Assembly: GCA_030066455.1 (NCBI GenBank)
Contig: JASJBQ010000029.1
Location: 1 to 24,642, forward strand
Direction: 5' to 3'
Length of the DNA: 24,642 bases
From: Desulfobacterales bacterium
GTDB taxonomy: Bacteria; Desulfobacterota; Desulfobacteria; Desulfobacterales; UBA5852
In this document: positions 16,969-24,642 of the stretch, one piece after another
Layout: every line of letters starts with the position of its first letter
Position numbering within the stretch: the stretch's first letter is position 1
Program-made: the position numbers and the translations under genes
Notes under the pieces: generated by a model
Told to the model about the DNA's origin: nothing
Databases searched by the model: none
The model's input: the letters and a program-made list of their open reading frames with translations, nothing else

Positions 16969-17886
16969 CTAACCCTTGTAGAGCTTGGGGTTCAGGTAGT
17001 CGCGCACCCAGTCCCCCAGCAGGTTGATGACCAGGATGAGCAGCACGAGCAAGATGCCCGGCAGGATCGTGATCCACCAGGAACCCGAGAAGATATACTC
17101 GAACCCGGCCGTGATCAGCGATCCCAGGGACGGCTTGGTCAGGGGCATGCCCAGGCCCAGGAAAGACAGGGCCGCCTCGCTCATGATGGCGTTGGCCACC
17201 TGCACTGTCGATATCACCAATACCGGCGAGAGCGTGTTGGGCAGGATGTGGCGCCACATGATGCGCATCTTGGAAAGCCCGATCACCCGAGCGGCTTCGA
17301 CATACTCCTTTTTGCGCTCCGCCAGCACCGAGGCACGCACGGTACGGGCGTACTGGGGCCATTCGGCCACGCCGATAATCAGGATCAAAAGCGGGGCGGC
17401 GATCTTCTCGTAGTGGGCCACCCCGAAAACGGTCTGGAAAATGGCGCCGATGAAAATGGCGATCATATAGGTGGAAAACGAAAGCTGGACGTCGGCGATC
17501 CGCATGAGGATGTTGTCCAGCCGTTTGATGTAGCCCGACACCAGCCCGATGACAATTCCCAGAAAGGCCTGCAGGAAGACCGCCCCCAGCCCGATGACGA
17601 GCGAGATGCGCATGCCGTAGAGCATGGTGGATAGCATGTCGCGGCCCATGTCGTCGGTGCCCAGCGGGAACCTGCGCTGGCCCTCCGCGGCCCAGGCCGG
17701 CGGCGTCTCGGCATCGAGGATGTCGATCGTGGTGGGGTCATAGGGGTTGTGGGGGGCGATCAGGGGGGCGGCAAAGGCACTGACCACCAGGAGCGCCAAT
17801 ATCCCGAAACTGACATAGGCTACCGGGTCGCGGCTGAAATGGTAGAGGAAGTCGGACTGTCGGAAGCGTTGCCAGCGGGTTCGCAT
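16969..17886 (-). CDS. dppC: Peptide/nickel-type ABC transporter permease, DppC subunit
   Basis: A 305-residue inner-membrane permease with a cytoplasmic N-terminal stretch (OppC_N type: RQSDFLYHFSRDPVAYVSFG) and about six hydrophobic helices. The periplasmic loop has the family motif FPLGTDDMGRDMLSTMLYGM, and the EAA loop reads EAARVIGLSKMRIMWRHILPN. Its ATG at 17886 directly follows the TAG of dppB with no gap. It forms the channel together with DppB. Confidence 0.93.
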   Translation of the reverse strand: MRTRWQRFRQSDFLYHFSRDPVAYVSFGILALLVVSAFAAPLIAPHNPYDPTTIDILDAETPPAWAAEGQRRFPLGTDDMGRDMLSTMLYGMRISLVIGLGAVFLQAFLGIVIGLVSGYIKRLDNILMRIADVQLSFSTYMIAIFIGAIFQTVFGVAHYEKIAAPLLILIIGVAEWPQYARTVRASVLAERKKEYVEAARVIGLSKMRIMWRHILPNTLSPVLVISTVQVANAIMSEAALSFLGLGMPLTKPSLGSLITAGFEYIFSGSWWITILPGILLVLLILVINLLGDWVRDYLNPKLYKG

Positions 17887-18864
17887 CTACTGCCTCCCGG
17901 CCACGCGCACGGTGGGATTGACCAGGCCGTAGATCAGATCCACCACCGTGTTGACTACCACGAAGATGGCCCCCACCACCACGATGTAGGAGACCATCAG
18001 GGCCGTGTCGGCCCGGGAGACCGATTCGATGAACATGGACCCCATGCCCTGCCACTGGAAGACCGTCTCGGTCAGGATCGTAAAGGCCACCATGATCCCC
18101 AGCTGCACCCCGCCCACGGTGATCACCGGCAGCAAGGTGTTCTTGAAGGCGTGCACGTACCAGACCCGCCGCGGGCGCAGCCCCTTGGCCCAAGCGAATT
18201 TCACGTATTCGGACTCGAGCACCTCGAGCATCTCGGAGCGGATCAGGCGGATGAACAGGGGCAGCATGATCGAAGACAGGGCAATGGAGGGCATGATCAA
18301 GTGCAGCAGGCCGTCTTTGGTGAGCAGGCCGCTGTCCCAGAAACCGAAAACGGTCACGGTTTCCCCGCGGCCGAAGGAGGGCAGCCAGCCCAATTCCACC
18401 GAAAAGACATAGATCAGCATGATGGCGGTCAGGAAAACAGGGATGGAGACCCCCACGATGGAACTGCCCATGATGAACCGGCTCAAGATCCGCCGCGGGT
18501 GGATGGCGGCGTAGACGCCCATGGGCACCGAGAGCACGATCACGATCACGGCGGCGCAGAAGACCAGCTCCAACGTGGCCGGGGCCTTGGAGAGAATGAC
18601 CTCGGTCACCGGCCGCTTGAAAAAAAAGGAGCGGCCCAGATCGCCCTGCAGGGCGGCCGTCAGGAAGCGTCCGTACTGCACCAGAAAGGGATCATTGAGT
18701 CCCAGCCGCTCACGAATCTGGGCCCGTTCCTCCGGTGTGACCCGCTCGCCCACCAGTTCGCGCACCGGGTCGCCGAAGTTGTGTTTGATCGCAAAGCCGA
18801 TGAAGCTGATGATCAGCATCACCACGACGGCCTGCACGATGCGTTTGACGGCAAAGGCGAACAT
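17887..18864 (-). CDS. dppB: Peptide/nickel-type ABC transporter permease, DppB subunit
   Basis: A 325-residue inner-membrane permease. The N-terminal helix (FAVKRIVQAVVVMLIISFIGF) is typical for DppB, followed by the long periplasmic loop with LGLNDPFLVQYGRFL and GDLGRSF, and the EAA loop KFAWAKGLRPRRVWYVHAFKN near residues 225-245. It is the first of four tightly linked genes (dppB-C-D-F) and lies 382 nt downstream of the binding-protein gene. The gap is filled by two repeat elements that could lower permease expression relative to the binding protein. Confidence 0.93.
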   Translation of the reverse strand: MFAFAVKRIVQAVVVMLIISFIGFAIKHNFGDPVRELVGERVTPEERAQIRERLGLNDPFLVQYGRFLTAALQGDLGRSFFFKRPVTEVILSKAPATLELVFCAAVIVIVLSVPMGVYAAIHPRRILSRFIMGSSIVGVSIPVFLTAIMLIYVFSVELGWLPSFGRGETVTVFGFWDSGLLTKDGLLHLIMPSIALSSIMLPLFIRLIRSEMLEVLESEYVKFAWAKGLRPRRVWYVHAFKNTLLPVITVGGVQLGIMVAFTILTETVFQWQGMGSMFIESVSRADTALMVSYIVVVGAIFVVVNTVVDLIYGLVNPTVRVAGRQ

Positions 18865-18954
18865 CTAAAGCATTGCATTCCTTAAGCGGCCGGCAGAGCA
18901 GCACCCTCGCCGGCCGCTATTCAATTTGATGTAAACGTCATGGGGAACCATGAC

Positions 18955-19040
18955 TTCAGGTTTCGGGTTTCAGTGTTCAGGTTTCAGGCAGAGGTGCACC
19001 TCTGCAGAGTTTGCTGACACCTGACACCCGAAACCTGAAA
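18955..19040. repeat. TTTCAGG-type inverted repeat with internal perfect palindrome, family III copy 2
   Basis: Left arm TTCAGGTTTCGGGTTTCAG and right arm GACACCCGAAACCTGAA enclose the 18-bp perfect palindrome GCAGAGGTGCACCTCTGC (18988-19005). It uses the same words as the element at 5258-5323. It lies between dppA and dppB and could form a strong RNA hairpin. Confidence 0.65.
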
Positions 19041-19054
19041 GCGCTTCCAGTGGT

Positions 19055-19238
19055 ATCCAGAAATGGTAGATTTTGGTTCAGGCTCCCGCTTTGCAGCGGG
19101 ATTTCACACCAAAATTTTCTCGACGGTCGGTGTTCAACAAACCGCAGCGCTGTTGAAACCGCAGGCGTAGCCGGGCTACGTCGAGGATTTCAAAAGTGCG
19201 AGAACGCCGGTCTGGGCCGAAAGATGCCGTTTCTGGAT
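19055..19238. repeat. Long imperfect palindrome, family I copy D
   Basis: Outer arms ATCCAGAAATGG and CCGTTTCTGGAT bound a 184-bp element with internal hairpins CCCGC/GCGGG (19085-19100) and an apical stem GTAG/CTAC followed by CGAGGATT, the block shared with copies B and C. Its edge lies 8 nt from the dppA stop codon. It is longer and more divergent than the other copies. Confidence 0.5.
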
Positions 19239-19246
19239 GCCGCTGG

Positions 19247-20806
19247 CTACTTGATGACCAGATCCCCGAAGTACGGGAAGTTCTGCACGTTGACGATCTC
19301 GGCCGTGTTCATGTTGTCCTTGGAGGCCCAGGACAGGTTCTGCCAGTGCAGCGGAAGGAAGGCGGCGTCGTCGTAGATGATCCTCTCGATCTGCTGGAGC
19401 ATGGCCGAGCGCTGGGCCACGTCCGTCTCGTTGTTGGACTTCAGCGTCAGCTCGTCCACCTTGGGGTTGCAGTAGTTGCCCGAGTTGAACTGGCCGCGGC
19501 CGGTTGCCTTGTCCGGGCACATGAACAGGTATTCGAAGAAGTTGGCCGAATCTTCGGTGTCCGAATGCCAGCCCAGCATCTGGATGTCGGCCACCTGGGC
19601 GTCGAACTGGTCCCAGTACTGGGCCTTGGGCATGGTCTTGAGGCTGATCTTGATGCCGATCTTGCTCATCATCGAGACGAAGGCCTGGGCGATCTTCTCG
19701 TCGTTGACGTAGCGGTTGTTGGGGGCGATCATGGTGCACGCGAACCCGTTGGGGTAACCGGCCTCCTCCATCAGGTACCTGGCCTTGTTGATGTCGTAGC
19801 GCGGCCTCAGGGCCGGGTTGTGGCCCTGGTAGCCCTTGGGCGAGTTCTGGGCCGCCGCGGTGGCGAACCCCTTCATGAGCTTCTTGACGACGCCCTCGTT
19901 GTTGTATGCATAGGCCATGGCCATGCGCACCTTGGGGTTGGCGAACTCGGTGCGGCGTTTCTGGTTGAGTTGAATGTGGATGATCCGCGAGCCGGACATG
20001 GTGATAAGCTTGAGCCCCTTGGTTTTCTCGATGCGGGCCAGGTCGGCCGGCGGCACCGGCATGATGAAGTCCACATCGCCGGAGAGCAGGGCCGCCACGC
20101 GGGTGGGGGCCTCGGCGATGGGGGTGAAGATGATCTCGCTCACATTGCCCGTGTTCTTGTCCCAGTAGTCGGCAAAGCGGGTGAAGGTCGTCTTGACCCC
20201 CTGCTCGCGCTGGGTGACCTTGAACGGGCCGGTGCCGGACGCGTTGAAGTTGGCATAGGAGTAGTCGGTCTTGAGGATCAGGTCCTTGGGTTTGTTGTTC
20301 TCGGGGTCGGTCCCGGAGTAGAAGGCCTTGTCCATCGGGAAGATGTAGGTGGCCATGGCCATCACCAGGCCATAGGGTTCCCTGGTGATCAGGTCCACGG
20401 TGTGGGCGTCCACCGCCTTGGCCTCGGTGAAATACTCGAAAAGGCCCTTGTAGTCGTCAGACTTCTTCAAGCGCATCAGGGTGAAGACGACGTCATCGGC
20501 GGTGAAGGGATTGCCCGAATGGAACTTGACGCCCTTGCGCAGGTAGAAACGGGTGGTGGTGGAGTTGACCAGCTCCCATTTGACGGCCAGGCGCGGCTCG
20601 AAATCGCCTTCGGGGGTCCAGCGAACCAGCGGGTCGAAAACCATGTGAGAATACTGCAGCATGCCCCCGGAAAGCTGGACATGCGGGTCCAGGGATACCG
20701 GATCGGCGTCCATGGCCAGTTTGAGGGTGGTGGCTTGGGCGGACGCGCCCAGGGCGAATATGATGAGGGTCGTCAGAACAAGGGTGCGAATAAATGATGT
20801 AGGCAT
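19247..20806 (-). CDS. dppA: Peptide/nickel-type solute-binding protein (family 5), DppA-like
   Basis: A 519-residue periplasmic protein of the SBP_bac_5 family that captures the ligand for the DppBCDF-type importer. Residues 1-25 are a signal peptide ending in AQA. The mature protein begins TLKLAMDADPVSLDPH, the classical start of the family, and contains RWTPEGDFEPRLAVKWE and the segment FYLRKGVKFHSGNPFTADDVVFT (parts FYLRKGVKFH and TADDVVFT), the family signature. GGAGG lies 8 nt before the ATG at 20806. Binding proteins of this family take di- and oligopeptides, nickel, opines and glycosides, so the ligand is open; the MttB-like gene downstream makes a methylated amine or amino-acid derivative worth considering. 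Confidence 0.9.
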   Translation of the reverse strand: MPTSFIRTLVLTTLIIFALGASAQATTLKLAMDADPVSLDPHVQLSGGMLQYSHMVFDPLVRWTPEGDFEPRLAVKWELVNSTTTRFYLRKGVKFHSGNPFTADDVVFTLMRLKKSDDYKGLFEYFTEAKAVDAHTVDLITREPYGLVMAMATYIFPMDKAFYSGTDPENNKPKDLILKTDYSYANFNASGTGPFKVTQREQGVKTTFTRFADYWDKNTGNVSEIIFTPIAEAPTRVAALLSGDVDFIMPVPPADLARIEKTKGLKLITMSGSRIIHIQLNQKRRTEFANPKVRMAMAYAYNNEGVVKKLMKGFATAAAQNSPKGYQGHNPALRPRYDINKARYLMEEAGYPNGFACTMIAPNNRYVNDEKIAQAFVSMMSKIGIKISLKTMPKAQYWDQFDAQVADIQMLGWHSDTEDSANFFEYLFMCPDKATGRGQFNSGNYCNPKVDELTLKSNNETDVAQRSAMLQQIERIIYDDAAFLPLHWQNLSWASKDNMNTAEIVNVQNFPYFGDLVIK

Positions 20807-20885
20807 ATCGCTTCCTCCTGAAAAGGTTGGTTGATTCGTCACGCGGGTGGTGTCGGCTTCGGCCCCTATGGAAATTGGCAAGGCC

Positions 20886-20916
20886 TCTATATCATGGAAG
20901 GCGCCTGCCGGGTCAA
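20886..20916 (-). promoter_or_regulatory. Candidate promoter of dppA
   Basis: On the minus strand TTGACC (20916-20911) is followed by overlapping -10-like hexamers GATATA (17-nt spacer) and TATAGA (19-nt spacer). It lies about 80 nt upstream of the dppA start codon, in the 161-nt gap behind the thiE-thiL fusion gene. Confidence 0.4.
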
Positions 20917-20967
20917 GGTCATGGCCCCCGGCGCCGGTTGAAGCCGGGGCGGCTCCTGTGGCGGCCG

Positions 20968-22557
20968 TCAGCCGTGCCGAAAGGCGCGCACGTCGTCGGG
21001 CAGTCCGGGCAGGTATTCACTGCCAAAGGGTTCACAACGGCCGACAGGGTGGGCTTCGGGCAGGCGTTTCACGACAGAAGCGAAGGCTTCGGGACGGCAG
21101 GTGAACAATAACTCGTAGTCTTCCCCGCCGGCCAGGGCCTCTTCTTTCGGGTTCAGGCCGTAGGCGGCGCAGAAGCGCTGCAGGTCGGGATGCGCAGCAG
21201 ACGCCCTCGCGTCGAGGTGAATCGAAAGGTGGGCCGCCCGGGCAATGTGGGCGGCGTCGCCGGCCAGACCGTCGCTGATATCCATGACGCAGGTGATGCC
21301 GTGGTCGGCCAGAACGGCGGCAGCGTCGAAGCGGGCCCGGGGCCGGATAAACCGCGCCACCAGTTCAGGGAAGCGCTCGTCGCCGTTCTCGAGGGCTTTG
21401 AGCCCGCAACGCGCCAACCCCAGAGGGCCGGTGGCGCAGAGGATTTCGCCGGAGCGGGCGGCATGGCGCCGCGGGAAGAGGTCACGACGTCCGTGACCCA
21501 CCGCGAACAGATCCAGGCCGAACTCCGAAGCCCGGGCGATGTTCCCGCCCCCCAGACGGCAGTTGTGTCGGCTCAAGGCAGCGTACAGGCCGTCGTAGAG
21601 GCGGACCACATCCTTTTCTGCCAGGGTTTTCGGCAGCCCCAGGTTGACGAACAGGCTGACCGGTTCGGCATAGCAGGCCGCCAGATCGCTAAAGGTGACT
21701 TCCACGGCTTTCCGGCCGATCTCCTCGGGCGACTGCCACTCCCGCCGGAAATGAACGCCATCGCGCTGGGTGTCCGTCGATATGACAGGCACGGGCAGGG
21801 CGTCCAGCCGGGCGGCGTCGTCGCCGGGCGGTACCAGCGTCGGCCGGTCGGGGTAGGCGGCCAGGGCCGGGGCCACGAGACGATCGATCAGGGCGAATTC
21901 GTCATGCCAGGCAGCGTCAAGCGCTCCCCGTAGCGGGCAATCGCAGGCCGCGGCGAGGCGCACGGCCGCCGCTTCAGGGTTTGCAGCCCGGGAAACGGCG
22001 CTGATCACGGCCACACCGGCTGCGCCCTGTTTTAGGCAGTCCGGCGCCCGTTCGGCATCGATGCCGCCGATGGCGACCACCGGAAGCGAAACGGCGTCCA
22101 CGATTTCCCTGAGACCGGACAACCCCCGCACAGCTTTGGCGTCGGATTTGGTGCCGGTGGCAAAGACCGGCCCGCTGCCCACGTAGTCGCAGGGGGCCAG
22201 ATCGGTGCGCGCCAGTTCGTCCAGATCGGAAACCGATAGGCCGACGATTGCCCGGGGGCCCAGCACCTGGCGGGCGACGGCCGGTGTCTCGTCGTCCTGG
22301 CCCAGGTGCACCCCGTCGGCGTCTAACGCTTTGGCCAGCAGCAGGTGGTCGTTGACGACAAAAGGCACCCGGTTGACGCGGCAGAGATCGCGGATCGCGG
22401 CGGCCTCGGCAAAGTCGGCGGCGGAGAAATGCTTGCGCCGGTACTGGATGAAGGTGGCCCCGCCCTTAAGCGCCGCCCGTACCTGGTCGACGGGCGCCAG
22501 GCCTGGAGCCTGGTCGTCGGTGATGAAGTAAAATCGCAAGGCGGTGCGTAGATTCAA
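20968..22557 (-). CDS. thiE-thiL: Bifunctional thiamine-phosphate synthase / thiamine-phosphate kinase (ThiE-ThiL fusion)
   Basis: A 529-residue fusion of two consecutive thiamine enzymes. Residues 1 to about 205 are ThiE, which joins HMP-PP and thiazole phosphate: IQYRRK (37-42), NDHLLLAKALDADGVHLGQDD (69-89), GSGPVFATGTK (127-137) and AIGGI. Residues from about 215 are ThiL, which phosphorylates thiamine phosphate to TPP: PPGDDAA (243-249), STDTQRDGVHF (260-270), SDLAA (290-294), MDISDGLAGD (425-434) and GGEDYELL (477-484). One key motif is changed: the usual GGDT, whose Asp helps bind magnesium, is GGNI here (Asn339). SDLAAMGA is also SDLAACYA. The likely start is a TTG at 22557 with a weak GAGAAAG site. 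No TPP riboswitch precedes it. Confidence 0.92.
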   Translation of the reverse strand: MNLRTALRFYFITDDQAPGLAPVDQVRAALKGGATFIQYRRKHFSAADFAEAAAIRDLCRVNRVPFVVNDHLLLAKALDADGVHLGQDDETPAVARQVLGPRAIVGLSVSDLDELARTDLAPCDYVGSGPVFATGTKSDAKAVRGLSGLREIVDAVSLPVVAIGGIDAERAPDCLKQGAAGVAVISAVSRAANPEAAAVRLAAACDCPLRGALDAAWHDEFALIDRLVAPALAAYPDRPTLVPPGDDAARLDALPVPVISTDTQRDGVHFRREWQSPEEIGRKAVEVTFSDLAACYAEPVSLFVNLGLPKTLAEKDVVRLYDGLYAALSRHNCRLGGGNIARASEFGLDLFAVGHGRRDLFPRRHAARSGEILCATGPLGLARCGLKALENGDERFPELVARFIRPRARFDAAAVLADHGITCVMDISDGLAGDAAHIARAAHLSIHLDARASAAHPDLQRFCAAYGLNPKEEALAGGEDYELLFTCRPEAFASVVKRLPEAHPVGRCEPFGSEYLPGLPDDVRAFRHG

Positions 22558-22656
22558 GGCTATTCTGGTCTTTCTCGTTTTGATCTAAAGCTTCCGTTTC
22601 TGGTGGAGGAGGAGATAGGTTTTCTTTTTCGGGGAAGTTACTTTTTGATTAGGTTT

Positions 22657-22824
22657 GTTCATTTTCTTTCGCGTGAAAGAAAACGAACCAAAAGAAAACG
22701 CCCGTGCCCCGCTCCTTCTTGCGCGTCGTCGTATCAAGCGGGTCTCGCGGAAACTCGCTGCGCTCAAACAGGTCCGCGAGCCTAATCCGCTCGATACGTC
22801 GATGCTCAGCGCGGGGCAAAGGGG
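22657..22824 (+). repeat. Structured dispersed repeat, family II copy 2
   Basis: Plus-strand copy of the element at 12009-12185. Shared blocks are GTTCATTTTCTT, GAAAGAAAACGAACCAAAAG, ACGCCCGTG, TGCGCGTCG, CTCAAACAGG and GTCGATGCTC-GCGCGGG. The interior stems differ in sequence (TCTCGCGGA/TCCGCGAG, GTATC/GATAC) but keep the pairing around CTCAAACAG. It fills most of the 319-nt gap between the HD-domain gene and the thiE-thiL gene; I see no gene in that gap. Confidence 0.7.
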
Positions 22825-22876
22825 CAAACAACCTGCAATCCAGACGAATAATGCAAGCCCCCCCTCCAGTGGTGAG

Positions 22877-23539
22877 TTAGACCCTTCTCTTATTCTGGTT
22901 GTGACGGCCTTCATACCAATCATCATTATGATTGAGGATCAAACCCTCGAACCGGGCGGCCCAGCGGATGAAGGTCTCCGCCTGGCGCCGGCCGTATGTC
23001 TTAAGGTGATGGGCGACCTCCGGGGCGCTTTTGGGCTTTTCCACCTGGCCGTTGGTCTTGGAGAAGAACTTGTCCGCGTAGCAGATCAGTTCCTCCTCGA
23101 TGGTGACCGGCCGCATGTCGCGCAGCGGCAGCGGTAATTTGCTGTGCCGGATGTCGGCGGTCGTAATGCCCACGCCCACATGCCGCTCGCAGACCAGGGC
23201 GTGCCGCGGCAGGCCGTGCGCCTCCAGGATCTGCCGCCCGATTATCCCGTGGCGGATATAGGGCTGGTCGCCGTGGCAGTCCAATTGCGGGGTGGCCGTC
23301 TTCACGATGCCGATGTCGTGCAGCATGGCGGCGGCGTAAAGGAAGCTCTCGTCGATCGAAGCGGGTTTCAGGCCGGCAGCAATATTCAGGGCGCGCGCGG
23401 CCACCTGCTCCCCGTGGCGCCGGATAATGTCGAACCGTCGGGTGCCAGCCCCGAAGACTTCCCTCAGGATCGCCTCGGCATCGACGGTTTCGCGGGCGGG
23501 CGCCGGCATACGGCGCGCGGCCGGCTCCTTGGCGGTCAT
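22877..23539 (-). CDS. HD-domain (HDIG-type) predicted phosphohydrolase
   Basis: A 220-residue cytoplasmic protein with an HD metal-dependent phosphohydrolase domain. Candidate metal ligands are His42, the His74-Asp75 pair in AAMLHDIGIVKT, His97 and His120 in ERHVGVGIT, and Asp156 in ICYADKFFSKT. Many such proteins cleave nucleotides or cyclic nucleotides, but the substrate here is unknown. The ATG at 23539 overlaps the prfB stop codon (ATGA) and has AAGGA upstream, so the gene is translationally coupled to release factor 2. The C-terminus (RHNQNKRRV) is basic. Confidence 0.85.
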   Translation of the reverse strand: MTAKEPAARRMPAPARETVDAEAILREVFGAGTRRFDIIRRHGEQVAARALNIAAGLKPASIDESFLYAAAMLHDIGIVKTATPQLDCHGDQPYIRHGIIGRQILEAHGLPRHALVCERHVGVGITTADIRHSKLPLPLRDMRPVTIEEELICYADKFFSKTNGQVEKPKSAPEVAHHLKTYGRRQAETFIRWAARFEGLILNHNDDWYEGRHNQNKRRV

Positions 23540-24642
23540 CGTCGTTCCTTGCGCTGGGACAGAAGCCAGCCGTCGATGAAGGGGTCGATGCCGCCGTCCA
23601 GCACGTCGCTGACATTGCCCACATCCAGATTGATGCGGTGGTCCTTGACCATCTGGTAGGGATGCATGACATAGCTGCGAATCTGGCTGCCCCAGGCAAT
23701 ATCGTCCTTGCTCTCGTGGACCTTCTGCATTTCGGCTTCCTGCTTTTGCATCTCCTGCTCATAGAGGCGCGATTTCAGCACTTTCATGGCCAGGTCGCGG
23801 TTGCGGTGCTGGGATTTCTCCTGCTGGCACTGGACCACGATGCCGCTGGGCAGGTGGGTGATGCGAACGGCGCTGCTGGTCTTGTTGACGTGCTGACCAC
23901 CAGCGCCGCTGGCGCGGAAGACGTCGACGCGCAGATCCTTTTCCTCGACGTCGATACTGATCTCCTGGTCGAGTTCCGGGTAGACGAACACCGATGCGAA
24001 CGAGGTGTGCCGCTTGCCGCTGGCGTTGAAGGGCGAGATCCGCACCAGGCGGTGCACCCCGCGTTCGCTTTTCAGGTAGCCAAAGGCGTTTTCGCCCTCG
24101 GCCATGAAGGTCACGCTCTTGATCCCGGCTTCGTCGCCGGGCTGAAAGTCGATGATGTCCGATTTGTAGCCGTGGCGCTCCACCCAGCGCAAGTACATGC
24201 GGAAGAGCATTTCGGCCCAGTCCTGGGCCTCGGTGCCGCCGGCGCCGGCGTTGATGGAGACGATGGCGTTGTTGGCGTCGTTTTTTCCATCGAGCATGAG
24301 GCTCAGTGAGAATTTCTCGATCCGCGCGTCGATGTCCTTTAGCTGGGTTTCGATGTCGGCCAGCGCATCCTCGTCCGATTCCTCGAGCGCCATTTCCAGC
24401 AGCACGTCGTTGTCCTCGATGTCTTGCTGGAGGCCTTTGAAGCAGTCCAGTTTGGCGGCGATGGCGGTGCGTTCTTTCAGAAGGGGTTTGGTCTTCTCGG
24501 GTGCGTCCCAGAATCCGGGGCCGGCGATGATGCTCTCCAGTTCCTGAAGGCGTCGGTCAAGGGCAGGCAGGTCAAAGATACTCCTTGATCTGGTCGAGGC
24601 GGTGGCGGACGTCCTGCAGGGTTTGCTTGATTTCGGAAGCCA
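23536..24642 (-). CDS. prfB: Peptide chain release factor 2, with programmed +1 frameshift
   Basis: Terminates translation at UGA and UAA codons. The gene needs a +1 frameshift. The zero frame reads 23 codons (ASEIKQTLQDVRHRLDQIKEYL after the start) to a UGA at 24574-24572; the remaining 345 residues, beginning DLPALDRRLQELE, are in the +1 frame. The product is 368 residues, close to the E. coli length of 365. The window ends on TG followed by GCT TCC, so the A of the presumed ATG lies one base outside and the gene is otherwise complete. Key motifs are the stop-codon-reading tripeptide SPF (203-205) and the catalytic GGQ (248-250). It overlaps the HD-domain gene by 4 nt. Confidence 0.96.
   Translation of the reverse strand, partial: WLPKSSKPCRTSATASTRSRSIFDLPALDRRLQELESIIAGPGFWDAPEKTKPLLKERTAIAAKLDCFKGLQQDIEDNDVLLEMALEESDEDALADIETQLKDIDARIEKFSLSLMLDGKNDANNAIVSINAGAGGTEAQDWAEMLFRMYLRWVERHGYKSDIIDFQPGDEAGIKSVTFMAEGENAFGYLKSERGVHRLVRISPFNASGKRHTSFASVFVYPELDQEISIDVEEKDLRVDVFRASGAGGQHVNKTSSAVRITHLPSGIVVQCQQEKSQHRNRDLAMKVLKSRLYEQEMQKQEAEMQKVHESKDDIAWGSQIRSYVMHPYQMVKDHRINLDVGNVSDVLDGGIDPFIDGWLLSQRKERR
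24571..24586 (-). promoter_or_regulatory. RF2 autoregulatory +1 frameshift site
   Basis: On the minus strand AAGGAG (24586-24581), TAT, then CTTTGAC (24577-24571) is the classical prfB recoding signal: an internal Shine-Dalgarno sequence 3 nt before the CUU slippery codon and a poor UGA-C stop. When RF2 is scarce, the ribosome slips from CUU to UUU and makes full-length RF2. Confidence 0.96.

Noticed and set aside
16606..18885. Large plus-strand open frames opposite dppB and dppC.
   Set aside because: They mirror the membrane-protein genes on the other strand and show the same Asp/His/Gln-rich shadow composition.
19196..20797. Plus-strand 533-codon open frame opposite dppA.
   Set aside because: Antisense of a confident family-5 binding protein; no ribosome site or domain, and Val/Gly/His-rich composition typical of shadow frames.
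22585..22926. Small open frames inside the family II repeat (60-160 codons), such as one starting at 22655.
   Set aside because: They read through a structured repeat, overlap the HD-domain gene, and have no ribosome site or family resemblance.

Overview
The window is GC-rich DNA with tightly packed genes, from a Gram-negative bacterium. No rRNA, tRNA, CRISPR array or complete mobile element is visible. The gene content suggests an anaerobic member of the Desulfobacterota (deltaproteobacteria), but no phylogenetic marker was compared, so this is inference. The clues are an oxygen-sensitive Fe-S serine deaminase, a ThiW-type ECF transporter, an MttB-family methyltransferase and dispersed palindromic intergenic elements.

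Layout. (1) 368-5120, plus strand: a compact amino-acid uptake and catabolism group with a family-3 solute-binding protein, L-serine ammonia-lyase, a DAACS symporter and a cytoplasmic asparaginase. (2) 5326-9845, minus strand: a TPP-riboswitch-controlled operon reading thiD, thiW (ECF S component), a double-ABC EcfA, ecfT and an unrecognised P-loop protein. (3) 10145-13228, plus strand: a second, divergent TPP riboswitch, then an ABC ATPase and permease (ThiZ/ThiX type) and, after a 516-nt gap filled with repeats, the binding protein (ThiY type). (4) 13380-20806, minus strand: a peptide/nickel-type ABC transporter (dppA, then dppB-C-D-F) followed by an MttB-like gene without an in-frame amber codon. 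(5) 20968-22557, minus strand: a ThiE-ThiL fusion. (6) 22877-24642, minus strand: prfB, with its programmed +1 frameshift, overlapping an HD-domain gene.

How the genes work together. Regions 2, 3 and 5 form an almost complete thiamine salvage route. ThiXYZ should import a pyrimidine precursor, ThiD phosphorylates it, and ThiW-EcfAAT should import the thiazole. ThiE-ThiL joins the two halves and phosphorylates the product to TPP, which feeds back through the two riboswitches. De novo genes (thiC, thiG, thiS, thiF, thiH) and thiazole kinase (thiM) are not in the window. Region 1 should turn serine and asparagine into pyruvate, aspartate and ammonia. Region 4 pairs a solute importer with a possible methylamine/betaine-type methyltransferase.

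The intergenic DNA carries three repeat families: four long imperfect palindromes, two copies of a structured element of about 170 bp, and two TTTCAGG-type inverted repeats. These, the thiE-thiL fusion with a changed GGDT motif, and the orphan P-loop gene are the least ordinary features. I found no clear evidence of a wholly new system.
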